This document shows positions 49,298 through 59,045 of a DNA stretch of 64,000 nt, piece after piece; position 1 is the stretch's first letter, and every line of letters begins with the position of its first letter. Under the pieces are notes generated by a model. It ran no database searches. It saw only the letters and a program-made list of their open reading frames with translations, and was not told the DNA's origin. Origin of the DNA: Maribacter polysiphoniae (GTDB lineage Bacteria > Bacteroidota > Bacteroidia > Flavobacteriales > Flavobacteriaceae); the NCBI RefSeq assembly GCF_003148665.1, contig NZ_QGGQ01000004.1, forward strand, positions 310,001 to 374,000. The letters run 5' to 3'. The translations under genes and the position numbers were made by a program.

Positions 49298-50644
49298 CTA
49301 CATTACAACAGTCTTGCCTGGCATAGGTATATTGTAACTGCCGTCTGCATTCGGCAGTACCGGTGCAGGTGAGGCCCAGGTCAATTCGTCGGGAACCAAT
49401 TTCAATTCTGATTTCATAGCCTCTTCCCATGTGATAATCTGTCCGGAATAAGTGGCCATTCGTCCTATGATGGCACTCATGGTACTGTTCGCCCCATTTT
49501 CGGCATTACTGATTACCCCTCCACTCCTAATGGATGCAAACAACTTATCATGTTCCACTTGGTAAGGATTGGGATCGTCCTTGCCCCTATGGTTGAATAT
49601 AGCGTTCCCGTCCCAATCTTTCATTTCCACATTATCACCTGCCGTTGAAACAGTTCCTTTCGTTCCTTGGAAGAACTCTGCGACCCTTCGCATCGTATCA
49701 GGTTGATGCCTGCACTGACTTGCGACCACAGCCCCACTTGGATAGGTATATTCAACAAAATGATGGTCAAAAATCTCCCCATGGTCTTTACCGGTCCTTA
49801 CCTGTCTTCCTCCCATACCTTGGGCAGAAATAGGGGTTTCCCCAATGAACCAATTTGCCACATCAATATTATGTATATGTTGCTCCAGAATATGATCCCC
49901 ACACAACCAATTAAAATAATACCAATTACGCATTTGATATTCCAATTCGGATTGCCCAGGTTGTCGCTCCCGTACCCAAACGCCAGAACTGTTCCAATAT
50001 ACTTGCCCGGAAACTATCTTACCTATCTTGTTTTGTTTCAATTGCTCTAAAGCGGCCAAATAACTCGATTGGTAATGTCTTTGAAGGCCAACGACCACGT
50101 TCAACTTATTCGCTTTAGCTTTTTTTGCCGCTGCCAAGACCTTGCGAACACCGGGTACATCGGTAGCCACAGGTTTTTCCATAAATACATGTTTACCTGC
50201 ATCAATGGCATACTCAAAATGTTGGGGCCTAAATCCAGGAGGTGTGGCCAAGATAACCACATCGGCAAGATCAATTGCCTTTTTGGCTGCGTCAAAACCC
50301 ACAAATTGATGTTCTTCCTTTACATTAACCTTTTTGGTCTCTCCCATTTCCTTGGAAATATTCATGAGACTACTTTTAAGCCTATCCTCAAAAGCGTCTG
50401 CCATGGCAACCAACTCAATATTTTCATCTGCTCTCAGTGCCTGTACAGCGGCCCCTGTTCCACGGCCACCACATCCTACCAAGGCAATTTTCAATTTCTT
50501 TTCATTGAATACATTCACCATGGCATCCATCTGAAACGTCGGCAATACCAATGCTCCGGAAATCAAAGCGGTGTTTTTGACAAAAGTTCTCCTAGAATTC
50601 GTACTACTTAGCATTGTTTTCTTTTGGCTACTTGTTTTTTTCAT
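49298..50644 (-). CDS. Tat-exported Gfo/Idh/MocA-family oxidoreductase
   Basis: A 448-residue NAD(P)-dependent oxidoreductase. The N-terminus carries a twin-arginine signal ('NSRRTFVKNTALISGALVLP'), so the folded, cofactor-loaded enzyme is sent to the periplasm. Rossmann part: 'KIALVGCGGRGTGAAVQAL', 'VILATPPGFRPQHFEYAIDAGKHVFMEKP' (Glu-Lys-Pro, with the catalytic Lys). The C-terminal part has 'GQVYWNSSGVW' and 'QHIHNIDVANWFIGETP'. The start is ATG 50644 or 50614; both give the signal. The sugar-like substrate is unknown. Similar proteins are frequent in polysaccharide-using marine Flavobacteria. Confidence 0.9.
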   Translation of the reverse strand: MKKTSSQKKTMLSSTNSRRTFVKNTALISGALVLPTFQMDAMVNVFNEKKLKIALVGCGGRGTGAAVQALRADENIELVAMADAFEDRLKSSLMNISKEMGETKKVNVKEEHQFVGFDAAKKAIDLADVVILATPPGFRPQHFEYAIDAGKHVFMEKPVATDVPGVRKVLAAAKKAKANKLNVVVGLQRHYQSSYLAALEQLKQNKIGKIVSGQVYWNSSGVWVRERQPGQSELEYQMRNWYYFNWLCGDHILEQHIHNIDVANWFIGETPISAQGMGGRQVRTGKDHGEIFDHHFVEYTYPSGAVVASQCRHQPDTMRRVAEFFQGTKGTVSTAGDNVEMKDWDGNAIFNHRGKDDPNPYQVEHDKLFASIRSGGVISNAENGANSTMSAIIGRMATYSGQIITWEEAMKSELKLVPDELTWASPAPVLPNADGSYNIPMPGKTVVM

Positions 50645-50764
50645 ACTATCGGTTTAATTAATACGGTCGGTAATGCTTTTATAAAGCATTGTTCAATTTA
50701 ATCATAAAAAGCTTTGAAATGAACATATTAGCCCTGTTTTTTAAAGGCTTTACCTCAAAAAACA

Positions 50765-51586
50765 TCATATCTCCATATTATTCTTTTTGTAAATAAATGG
50801 CACTTTCAATTGATACAGGATATCATTTGATTTATCGTCATCCAAAATATCCAAGCCATATACGATGTCTTTGGGATTATGGTACACAAAGGTGCCAAAT
50901 GCCCTATCCCAGAGTGAGAAGATGTTACCGTAATTGGTATCGGTCCAAGGCACTTTATGATGGTGGTGGAATTTATGCGTATTTGGTGAAATAAAAACCA
51001 GGCTAATAATCTTATCCAACCAAATCGGTAGGCTTATGTTGGCGTGGGAAAAGTACGTGAACAAAATAGTCAACACCCGGTATATCACATAATACGCCAA
51101 GGGTAACCCCGCGATCACAATAGCCAGCAAGGCAAAAGTCTCCCTCATGACAAAATCTATCGGGTGATGCCGTGTACCCGATGTCACATCGATGTTGGTA
51201 TCACTATGGTGCACCATATGAAACCGCCACATAAACCGTACTTTATGCAGCATAAAATGCACGACATATTGCGCTAAAAAATCCAACAGCATAATGGCCA
51301 GGACCAATTCTACCCATACAGGGAATTCGACCAAGTTCAATAATCCGAATTCATTTTCCTCCAACCAGTTGAAAACACCCAGGGTGGCCAGACCGAAGAG
51401 AACATTGATCAAAATCGTTGAAGAGAGTAAAATTAAATTTGGCATAGCATGCGCCCATTTTTTATAATGGAATCTCCTGAGGGGATAAGCCCCTTCAAAC
51501 AGCCAGAAAACCGTTAACAGACCTATAATCCAAATCAATTTCTGGAGGCTGGTCAAATGGGTGAAAAAATCTATGAATGCATCCAT
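50765..51586 (-). CDS. sterol desaturase / fatty acid hydroxylase-family membrane protein
   Basis: A 273-residue integral membrane protein with about four to five helices and the histidine clusters of the fatty-acid-hydroxylase superfamily: 'YVVHFMLHKVRFMWRFHMVHHSD', 'GTRHHPIDF' and 'SPNTHKFHHHHKVPWTDTNYG'. These bind a di-iron centre that hydroxylates or desaturates lipid chains with oxygen. Bacterial substrates (carotenoids, fatty acids, sterol-like lipids) are usually unknown. Monocistronic on the minus strand, no lipid genes adjacent. Confidence 0.92.
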   Translation of the reverse strand: MDAFIDFFTHLTSLQKLIWIIGLLTVFWLFEGAYPLRRFHYKKWAHAMPNLILLSSTILINVLFGLATLGVFNWLEENEFGLLNLVEFPVWVELVLAIMLLDFLAQYVVHFMLHKVRFMWRFHMVHHSDTNIDVTSGTRHHPIDFVMRETFALLAIVIAGLPLAYYVIYRVLTILFTYFSHANISLPIWLDKIISLVFISPNTHKFHHHHKVPWTDTNYGNIFSLWDRAFGTFVYHNPKDIVYGLDILDDDKSNDILYQLKVPFIYKKNNMEI

Positions 51587-51742
51587 ATTTGCGATGATAT
51601 AGTATTGAATATTTAATTTTTAGCCTCAATATAATTCAAAAAACCAAAAAAATAATCAATTTACTGCATATTAATAGATACACATACCTTATCCGCATTA
51701 GAAATAGCCCATACCCCTAAAAAAATGAAATAGGAAACAAAA

Positions 51743-51775
51743 AAAGCGGCCTGGATTTATGATCCAAGCCGCTTT
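51743..51775 (-). terminator. terminator of tkt
   Basis: AAAGCGGC-C-TGGAT / ATCCA-A-GCCGCTTT, a 14-position stem on the minus strand with one G-U pair, followed there by TTTTG. 44 bases past the tkt stop. Confidence 0.88.
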
Positions 51776-51818
51776 ACAATTATATTTCCTGATTTTTAGG
51801 GCGATATACGCTTTAGGA

Positions 51819-53852
51819 TTACTTCTTCAAGAAGTCCAAAACTTCGTTATATACCTTTTCCCCCGTGAATCCGAATTTATCATCCAACACTTTTGCAGGT
51901 GCCGAATATCCGAAATGGTCCAATCCGAAAACCTTACCATTGGGACCAACCAAAGCCTCTAGGTTTACGGGTAATCCGGCTGTAAGTCCAAAAACAGGAA
52001 CCCCCTCAGGAATAACACTGCTTTGGTAAGCCTTAGGCTGTAGTCTAAAAATACCTTCAGACGGAATGGATGCTATGTTTATTTTTAAATTCTTTCTTTC
52101 TTCCAGCAATTGCGCAGCTTCGATCAATGTGGATACTTCCGAACCATTGGCTACCAAAACCACATCCGGGTTTGGTGTTTCCTTCACCAAATACCCTCCT
52201 TTTTCAGCTTCCAATGCCTCGGTATATCGAGATCCCGTTTGGGCAGGTACATCCTTGATCCCTTGTCTGGAAAGGATCAACCCTGTAGGTGTTTTTGAGT
52301 TTTCCATAGCCATTTTCCAAGCAACGCTGGTTTCTTGGGAATCGGCTGGACGCAAAGCAACAAAACTAGGGTCACCACTATGGTTTTTCAATTTTTCCAA
52401 TAAACGAATCTGGGCCTCTTGTTCAACAGGTTGGTGTGTTGGACCGTCTTCCCCTACCCTGAAGGCATCATGGGTCCATACGAACTTCACAGGCAACTCC
52501 TGGATACAACTTAATCGTATTGCGGGTTTCATATAATCCGAGAATACAAAGAAGGTAGCCACGACAGGAATAACCCCACCATGTAAGGCTATACCGTTTG
52601 CCAAGGAGGTCATGGTCAACTCTGCCACCCCGGCTTGTAAGAACGCCCCTGAGAAATCCCCTTTTTTCAAGGCATAGGATTTCTTCAAGAACCCATCGGT
52701 CTTATCACTATTCGATAAATCCGCGGAAGAAACGATCATATTCTCAACATTTTCAGCCAAATAAGCCAAAACATTTGAAGATGCTGCCCGTGTAGCGAGT
52801 CCGTCTTTATGTGCAACCGATTCAAAATCCAACTTTGGCAATTCACCGGAAAGAAAACGATCCAATTTAGCGGCCAATTCCTTATTCTCCTTTCTCCATG
52901 CGTCGATTTCACTCTTTTTCTCCTGGGCATCGGCTTTCTTTCTGGCCACTATACCCTTATAAAACTCTTTTACCTCAGCTTTTATCTCAAAAGGATCGCT
53001 GGGATCGACACCGAGATTCAACAATGTCTTTTCATAATCCGCACCAGTGTGTCCGATGGGCTGTCCGTGTAATTCGCAATGGCCTTCGAACATACTACCG
53101 TCAGCCGTAACGCAACCTTTGCCCATTATTGTTTTACCAATGATCAAAGTAGGCCGCTCAGTTTCGGCATTTGCCTCAGTCAATGCTTTTCTGATCGCAT
53201 CGTGGTCGTGACCGTCAATAGTGATTACTTTCCAACCCCACGCCTTATATTTCATTTCGGTATCCTCTGAGGTTACCTGATCGGTCATTGTGGATAATTG
53301 AACATCATTGGAGTCATAGAACATAATAAAGTTATTCAGGCCTAAATGCCCTGCAATCCTACCTGCTCCTTGGGAAATCTCTTCTTGTACCCCCCCATCG
53401 GAAATAAAACCATATATTTTATGGTTCATCCAATTGCCAAAACGGGCCTGAAGGAACTTCGCAGCCACAGCTGCCCCAACACCCATGGTATGCCCCTGTC
53501 CCAATGGACCGGATGTGTTTTCTATACCTCTTGCAACATCAACTTCAGGGTGTCCTGGAGTAATCGAACCCCACTGTCTGAAATTCGCGACATCATCCTT
53601 ACCATAATTACCCAACAAATAGTATTGGGCATACATTAGGGTTGACAAATGACCTGCATCCATAAAGAAACGATCTCTAAAGGGCCAAGTCATATCACTT
53701 GGGTCATAGTTGAAAAACTCTGAATATAGGATATGCATGAAATCGGCGCCTCCCATTGGACCACCTGGGTGTCCCGAATTTGCCTTTTCAACCATAGCCA
53801 CTGCCAGAGCCCTTATATTATCAGCCGATTGCAGATTAATTTCTTTGTCCAT
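51819..53852 (-). CDS. tkt: transketolase
   Basis: A 677-residue full-length transketolase (not the split archaeal-like form). 'AVAMVEKANSGHPGGPMGGADF' with the conserved His, thiamine-diphosphate motif 'GGVQEEISQGAGRIAGHLGL...FMFYDSN'-type region (here 'ISDGGVQEEIS' to 'NNFIMFYDSND'), pyrimidine-domain 'FVWTHDAFRVGEDGPTHQPVEQ' and 'HFGYSAP' near the end. It moves two-carbon units in the pentose phosphate pathway. Monocistronic with its own terminator. Confidence 0.96.
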   Translation of the reverse strand: MDKEINLQSADNIRALAVAMVEKANSGHPGGPMGGADFMHILYSEFFNYDPSDMTWPFRDRFFMDAGHLSTLMYAQYYLLGNYGKDDVANFRQWGSITPGHPEVDVARGIENTSGPLGQGHTMGVGAAVAAKFLQARFGNWMNHKIYGFISDGGVQEEISQGAGRIAGHLGLNNFIMFYDSNDVQLSTMTDQVTSEDTEMKYKAWGWKVITIDGHDHDAIRKALTEANAETERPTLIIGKTIMGKGCVTADGSMFEGHCELHGQPIGHTGADYEKTLLNLGVDPSDPFEIKAEVKEFYKGIVARKKADAQEKKSEIDAWRKENKELAAKLDRFLSGELPKLDFESVAHKDGLATRAASSNVLAYLAENVENMIVSSADLSNSDKTDGFLKKSYALKKGDFSGAFLQAGVAELTMTSLANGIALHGGVIPVVATFFVFSDYMKPAIRLSCIQELPVKFVWTHDAFRVGEDGPTHQPVEQEAQIRLLEKLKNHSGDPSFVALRPADSQETSVAWKMAMENSKTPTGLILSRQGIKDVPAQTGSRYTEALEAEKGGYLVKETPNPDVVLVANGSEVSTLIEAAQLLEERKNLKINIASIPSEGIFRLQPKAYQSSVIPEGVPVFGLTAGLPVNLEALVGPNGKVFGLDHFGYSAPAKVLDDKFGFTGEKVYNEVLDFLKK

Positions 53853-54090
53853 TTGATGTTTTTTCTAAGAATTATCAGTTTATCTTTTTATCTCAAATTT
53901 TTGCTAAAAAATTCGCACAAATCTAACTTTTTTTATTGTTTTACTGATTAATATACCCGTAAAAACTGTTTTTTTTAATATTCACAACAAGAGCCTCTTT
54001 TTTTGTGCAATCCGTAGGCCTATAGTTTATTATGCCTTTGGCCGTTCGCCCCAATCCATGGATTTCATATAACGATTTCGTATTTTTATG
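53853..54090. other. tkt promoter region
   Basis: AT-rich bases upstream of tkt. Several T-runs are present but no clear hairpin. The region must hold the tkt promoter; I could not assign its elements with confidence. Confidence 0.35.
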
Positions 54091-54110
54091 TATTACCTAA
54101 ATAGGTAATA
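54091..54110. promoter_or_regulatory. 20-base perfect palindrome
   Basis: TATTACCT-AAAT-AGGTAATA, a perfect palindrome with 8-base arms, between the tkt and TonB receptor genes (both on the minus strand). It could be an operator for a distant tkt promoter or a structured end of the TonB transcript. Confidence 0.5.
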
Positions 54111-54171
54111 AGGTAAAAGCTTGGTATTCGGTATATTGTGGTACAGGAAAGCTATTCACTTTTGTGGTGAA

Positions 54172-54229
54172 GGTCTTTACCTCCCCTTGGGACCCATGGG
54201 GTATTCAACGTGAAACTGATGTAAAGACC
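54172..54229. repeat. nested inverted repeats downstream of the TonB receptor
   Basis: GGTCTTTAC (54172-54180) and GTAAAGACC (54221-54229) are perfect 9-base arms; inside, CCCCTTGGG and CCCATGGGG pair with one mismatch. It lies 56 bases past the TonB receptor stop on the minus strand. No T-run, so not a classic terminator. Confidence 0.5.
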
Positions 54230-54285
54230 GGCCATATGAAAATCCGATGTTCCTTGATAACCCCTTATTAGACCACCAGCAAAAC

Positions 54286-57102
54286 CTAGAACTTATAATC
54301 CAAGCTCAAATAAGTACCCCTGGGCAATACCGGAACAACAATAAAACTTGCATCTGGATTCGCTTGAATATAGTCCGCAGTAGCGCTATTGGCACTAGCC
54401 CCAAAATTATTGGGACCATAGAAATTGGCAAGCCCCCCAGAATTGAAAAGATTGTTGACCTCTAGGTGTGCAGAAAGGTTGTTGTTGATTTGAAAGCCCA
54501 CTCCTGTATTAAAAATACTATAAGCAGGTAATTGAAAGGCATTTGCAACGTTTCCTTCCCGTTCCCCCATAAAATGCCACCTATAATAGCCGTTCCATTT
54601 ATCCTTGTTATACGCAACCCCTAAGTTGAACATTATTTTGGGATTGAATGCCAAGGTGTTCCCCGAATAATCCAAAACAACATCATCTGACCTATCCACG
54701 GAATCCGAAGCGTCATAAACCGTCCATTGCGTAGCTTTTGCATTTTGCAACGCCCCATTAAAAGTGAATGCAAGATATGAAAGTGGTGTATAGGCACTTT
54801 CCCATTCTATACCAACCGTACGTGAATCATTGAACTGTACCGGGGCGTAAAACACACTACCATCATCGGGGTCAAATTGAAAATCCGCAATACCTATGTT
54901 CCTCAATTGGCTCCAAAATGCTGTTGCCATAACGGAAAATTGGTTGGTTTGCCCCTTAAAGCCCATTTCCAACTGGTTGATTTCCTGCACCTGTCCTTTT
55001 TGATTGATGGGCACCCCGGAAAAATTATTGAAATAATAATTCAATTCCGGTGCCTTATTACCCGAAGAGAAACGGCCGAAAATACTGGTATGGTCATTGA
55101 CCGCATAATTCAATGCCGTTGAATAGGACAAATAATCATACTTAAAATCGAAACTATCCCGTTCGCCCGAAGGCATTAAAATACCATTGTCATAATCCGT
55201 TATTGGATTACCGTCATATCCGCCTTCCCTTTCAAAAGGAACCGCCTGATCTTTGCTTCCTTTATGACCCATGGATTCATATCGCAATCCGATATCAATA
55301 TGTAAACGATCGGACAATTTCCATCGGTCATTCGCAAAAAATGCGACCTGCGCCACGTCAGCCCTGGCATTATCGAAAAATAAGCCCCCGTAATTGCTTA
55401 ACCCATTTGAATCGGAAAGGGCAATCACAGGTTGACCTGGATTTTCAAGGGTTACCTGTAACATCCGGGGATTGGGTTCATAGGTCACATAACCAAAACT
55501 GCCTTGGGTAAAAAGGGATGTATTGGAGAACCCCAATCCCAAACCAAAGGTAATATCATGATTATCAGTCAATTTACGAATGGTCATTTTATTCATCCAT
55601 TCATCACTCTTGTTCTGTTTCAACCAAGAAGCCGTACCCATAATCGCATCATAAGGCAATGTGCCTGTTCCTATATATGCAAAGGATTCCCCCGATAAAA
55701 TGCCACTATTGTCCAAACGCGCCAATTCCTCTTCAGAAACCGCATCATTAAAAACCACCTGACCTACCGGAAATTGGGCTCCTGAAATGAAATACGCCAA
55801 AGGATCGTCCAAAGAAACGAATGCATTGCTAATGGCCGTTTGCCAATTGGCACTCTTATGGGAATATTTTAGATTGAAACGTACGGACCAATCCATTCCT
55901 AAATCCTGTAAAAATTCAACACCGAAGGCCTTATCCTGGGCATGAACACCTTGGGAAGGGTCAAAACGATTCGTAGCGCCCTCACTCAATCTTCTTCCAT
56001 CGGGAACATCGGCAGAAAAGGCAGGCATCAATAGAGCCGTAGTATTAAAATCCTGACCATAGGCTGCTACGGGGTCATCCCAATTCTTAGCGGCCACCCC
56101 AGTATATCTGTTTGTAAAATCATCCAACAACTTACCGTAGAATTTAATAAATCCTTTTTCATGTTTTTTCATAAGGTTGAATCGCAATTGTCCACCTTTA
56201 CTGAAAGTGAAGTCGGTATTCCTGGCCCCTTCATCCTTACGGTAATGCCCACCAATATTGAAAAACCAATGGTTACCCATCGGCCCTCCAAACCTACCAT
56301 CGATCCTGGACATGGGATTATTGTCCCCTTGTAGTCCCCCCTGAATTCGAATTTCACCTCCAAAAACATCACTAGGGCCTTTTGAAATAAAGTTATAAAT
56401 ACCTCCAGGGGCATTTAGGGCCGTTATTGCGGCACTCCCCCCCCGTATGGCCTCTACCCTATCGGTATAAATATCCGTTCGATGAAAGATATCAGGTCCG
56501 TAATAGGAATGTTGCACCAAACTTACCGGTAACCCGTCTTCTTGAAGCGAAACATAATACCATCCCATATCATCCTCCGCAGAAGCCGATATACCCCTTG
56601 TATAGACCTTGGTGAAAACTTCTCCTGCAGACGCATCTGTAAAAGTCCCTGGAATTGCCTGTAATAAATTTGCTGTCCCCCCTAAAACCCTATGTTTTAA
56701 ACCATCGGCTTCCAAGGTGCTAATCGCTGTAGAAGAGGAAAGCTTGCTACGGGGTTCAAAAGTTCCGGTTACCACAACCGTTCGTAGGGCCAGAATATCG
56801 TCTTTCAATACGATGTCTACATGAACATCATCCGTATTTATCCCTATTTTTTCTACATAGCCCTTCGTTCCCAAATAAGATATAGACAACAGATATTCGC
56901 CGGATTTCAAGTTGGATAATTCAAATTCACCCTGGTCATTCGTAGTGGTGGAATAACTCCCTGGAACAAGTTTAACATGAGCCCCTACATAGGGCTGACC
57001 CGCTTTATCTTCCACTACCCCCCTAATACTGTATTGGGCGGATACCCTGTTGTGGGCCAATAATACCACGAATAAAAAAAAAGGAAATAAGACTTTAGGC
57101 AT
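54286..57102 (-). CDS. TonB-dependent receptor
   Basis: A 938-residue outer-membrane receptor. Signal peptide to about residue 22 ('AHNRVSAQ'). Carboxypeptidase-regulatory-like domain about 23-105 ('IRGVVEDKAGQPYVGAHVKL', 'GEYLLSISYLG'). Plug about 110-260 ('TVVVTGTFEPRSKLSSSTAISTLE', 'VEAIRGGSAAITALNAPGGIYNFIS'), then the long barrel ending in 'GTYLSLDYKF'. The plug resembles iron-siderophore/'vitamin B12-type' receptors more than SusC, and no SusD gene follows. The ligand is unknown. Monocistronic. Confidence 0.92.
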   Translation of the reverse strand: MPKVLFPFFLFVVLLAHNRVSAQYSIRGVVEDKAGQPYVGAHVKLVPGSYSTTTNDQGEFELSNLKSGEYLLSISYLGTKGYVEKIGINTDDVHVDIVLKDDILALRTVVVTGTFEPRSKLSSSTAISTLEADGLKHRVLGGTANLLQAIPGTFTDASAGEVFTKVYTRGISASAEDDMGWYYVSLQEDGLPVSLVQHSYYGPDIFHRTDIYTDRVEAIRGGSAAITALNAPGGIYNFISKGPSDVFGGEIRIQGGLQGDNNPMSRIDGRFGGPMGNHWFFNIGGHYRKDEGARNTDFTFSKGGQLRFNLMKKHEKGFIKFYGKLLDDFTNRYTGVAAKNWDDPVAAYGQDFNTTALLMPAFSADVPDGRRLSEGATNRFDPSQGVHAQDKAFGVEFLQDLGMDWSVRFNLKYSHKSANWQTAISNAFVSLDDPLAYFISGAQFPVGQVVFNDAVSEEELARLDNSGILSGESFAYIGTGTLPYDAIMGTASWLKQNKSDEWMNKMTIRKLTDNHDITFGLGLGFSNTSLFTQGSFGYVTYEPNPRMLQVTLENPGQPVIALSDSNGLSNYGGLFFDNARADVAQVAFFANDRWKLSDRLHIDIGLRYESMGHKGSKDQAVPFEREGGYDGNPITDYDNGILMPSGERDSFDFKYDYLSYSTALNYAVNDHTSIFGRFSSGNKAPELNYYFNNFSGVPINQKGQVQEINQLEMGFKGQTNQFSVMATAFWSQLRNIGIADFQFDPDDGSVFYAPVQFNDSRTVGIEWESAYTPLSYLAFTFNGALQNAKATQWTVYDASDSVDRSDDVVLDYSGNTLAFNPKIMFNLGVAYNKDKWNGYYRWHFMGEREGNVANAFQLPAYSIFNTGVGFQINNNLSAHLEVNNLFNSGGLANFYGPNNFGASANSATADYIQANPDASFIVVPVLPRGTYLSLDYKF

Positions 57103-57332
57103 TTTTATGTTTTCTAAGAAGCCAAATATAGTATAAACCTTAACTATTTTCTAAAGAAACAACGCCTTAAAGAGGGAGTCAACCGATGACGTCCCAATCG
57201 CTAAAACCCCTTTAGTTTTTCCATCCCTTTTGCCCTTTTTCCAAAAAGCAATCGTTGGCAACCCTAAATCAGCATCGTTGCCAACCACCAATAGGAGGTT
57301 TTTCGGATTTTCTTTTCTTTGGATAACCTTTT

Positions 57333-58514
57333 TTATTTGATTCCGAACTTAAAGTAGGTAGCCGTGGAATATTTTTCTCCCGGATTCAAGGTTACGGAAG
57401 GAAAATCGGGCTGGTTTGGTGAATCGGGATAATGTTGGGTTTCCAAACAAAGTCCACTTCTTTTACCGAAAGTACCCCCATCCGGTCTTGGAAGTGTGCC
57501 ATCCAAGAAATTTCCTGTGTACAATTGAACCCCTGGTTCGGTAGTGGCCACTTCCATAACCCTTCCCGTTTCCGGATCATATACTTTAGCCACTGTTCTT
57601 AAACCTGTATCTTGACCCTTTAACACCCAGCAATGGTCATATCCGCCACCTTTGTTAATTTGATCATTATCAGCATTGATATCCCTTCCTATTGGCTTGG
57701 GGGACCTGAAATCAAATGGTGTCCCAGCTACATCCATAAGTTCCCCTGTAGGAATCAGGTTTTCATCGACAGGAACCAGTTGATCCGCTTCCAATGAAAC
57801 TTCATGATCCATTATGGTTTTTGAGAAATCCCCAGAGAGGTTAAAATAGGAATGTTGGGTCAGGTTCACCACAGTAGGTTGATCCGTAGTAGCCTCATAA
57901 GCTACTTGCAAGGTATTGTCTTTGGTAAGTGTATAGGTGACGGTAGTCTTGAGATTCCCCGGGAAGCCCTCTTCCATATCCGTACTCAGATAACCCAATT
58001 TTAATATCGCATTTTCATTTTCAGCCGTTGCTTCCTCTTTCCAAACCACTTTATCAAATCCTTTTAGCCCCCCGTGCAAATTGTTTGGGCCATTATTTGC
58101 TGCCAAGTTATATTCCTTTCCATTCAATGAAAATTTGGCGTTTGCGATTCTGTTACCATATCTACCGACCAATGCCCCAAAAAAAGGATTTTCCTTTTCG
58201 TACTGTTCCAAAGTATCAAACCCCAAGACCACATTACTAAACTTTCCATCTCGATCCGGAACGGACAATCCCGTAATCCGGCCACCATAGGTTATGATAT
58301 CCACTTCCATTCCATTTGTATTCCTTAACGTATAAAGCTCTACGGTCTTACCCTCCGAGGTAGTGCCATAATCCTTTTTAGTGACGGTAGCTTTTGATTT
58401 CTGTTCCATAGGATCTTTTATGTTTTCTTTTTGGATTTTATTCTTACAACTTACACCAACAAAGGTCATTGCTATAGTCAACAAAAGGAAATAAATACAT
58501 TTTGATTTTCTCAT
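57333..58514 (-). CDS. galM: aldose 1-epimerase (mutarotase), lipoprotein
   Basis: A 393-residue galactose mutarotase-like enzyme from the ATG at 58514. The open frame begins at 58577, but the inner start gives the lipoprotein signal MRKSKCIYF...GVSC with Cys23. The catalytic region is present: 'GRYGNRIANAKFSLNG', 'NLHGGLKGFDKVVW', 'NLTQHSYFNLSG' (His), and 'SGLCLETQHYPDSPNQPDFP' (Glu base). It interconverts alpha and beta anomers of hexoses. Envelope anchoring is common in Bacteroidetes, where sugars are processed in the periplasm. Confidence 0.92.
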   Translation of the reverse strand: MRKSKCIYFLLLTIAMTFVGVSCKNKIQKENIKDPMEQKSKATVTKKDYGTTSEGKTVELYTLRNTNGMEVDIITYGGRITGLSVPDRDGKFSNVVLGFDTLEQYEKENPFFGALVGRYGNRIANAKFSLNGKEYNLAANNGPNNLHGGLKGFDKVVWKEEATAENENAILKLGYLSTDMEEGFPGNLKTTVTYTLTKDNTLQVAYEATTDQPTVVNLTQHSYFNLSGDFSKTIMDHEVSLEADQLVPVDENLIPTGELMDVAGTPFDFRSPKPIGRDINADNDQINKGGGYDHCWVLKGQDTGLRTVAKVYDPETGRVMEVATTEPGVQLYTGNFLDGTLPRPDGGTFGKRSGLCLETQHYPDSPNQPDFPSVTLNPGEKYSTATYFKFGIK

Positions 58515-59045
58515 AACTTTTTGTCCATTATACACAGTTGACCTTGCGGAGACTGGGGGCCATAAACCCGGTCCCAATCCTTAAGCTATTCGTGAATAGC
58601 CCAAAAAAACACCCGTATCCCAAATAAGGATGTTTTCAAGGAATCCTCAGTTTCCTCCGGTTGCAATAAAGAAAAGATCGCAGCTTAAACTGCAATCTTT
58701 TCCAAACAAATTCCAAATTACAGTTATGTAATTTTAATTCAGCAACTCTTAAAAAGTGTATTTGTTACACATTTAAAAGTAATAAAGTTTTCTATATGAA
58801 CAAGTATCGAATCGATAATATTTTTATTTCCGGTTATTTTATGATGAGCTTTAAATAAACTAAATACAATTCCATAATTTTGTCCTTTAATTAAAAAATA
58901 GGGATGATTATTCCTTAAGGGGACAAAAAACCAATAACCGTTACCAACCGGACCTTATACTTACCCTCATTATGAAGACCCCCGTATATTAGGGTATCAA
59001 GACATATTCTTATATGGAAGGATAATCAAAAAACTAGAATTTTTA
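58515..59045. other. long divergent intergenic region
   Basis: Between galM (minus) and the TolC-like gene (plus). It holds an orphan terminator-like hairpin (58671-58702) and a palindrome AAATTAC-N6-GTAATTT (58715-58734) that could be an operator of galM. No open frame longer than about 20 codons with sense. The right edge is the regulon-type palindrome at 59046. Confidence 0.5.
58671..58702. terminator. orphan hairpin
   Basis: GAAAAGAT-C-GCAG / CTGC-A-ATCTTTTC with a six-base loop: shaped like the bidirectional terminators elsewhere in the window, yet it lies upstream of both flanking genes, with no transcript to end. It could be the remnant of a lost gene or end a short unannotated RNA. 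Confidence 0.55.

Noticed and set aside
50069-50611. 180-codon frame antisense to the Gfo/Idh/MocA gene
   Set aside because: The minus-strand product is a clear oxidoreductase with Tat signal; the antisense frame is Cys/His-rich nonsense.
52066-52536. 156-codon frame antisense to transketolase
   Set aside because: Shadow of the well-conserved tkt gene.
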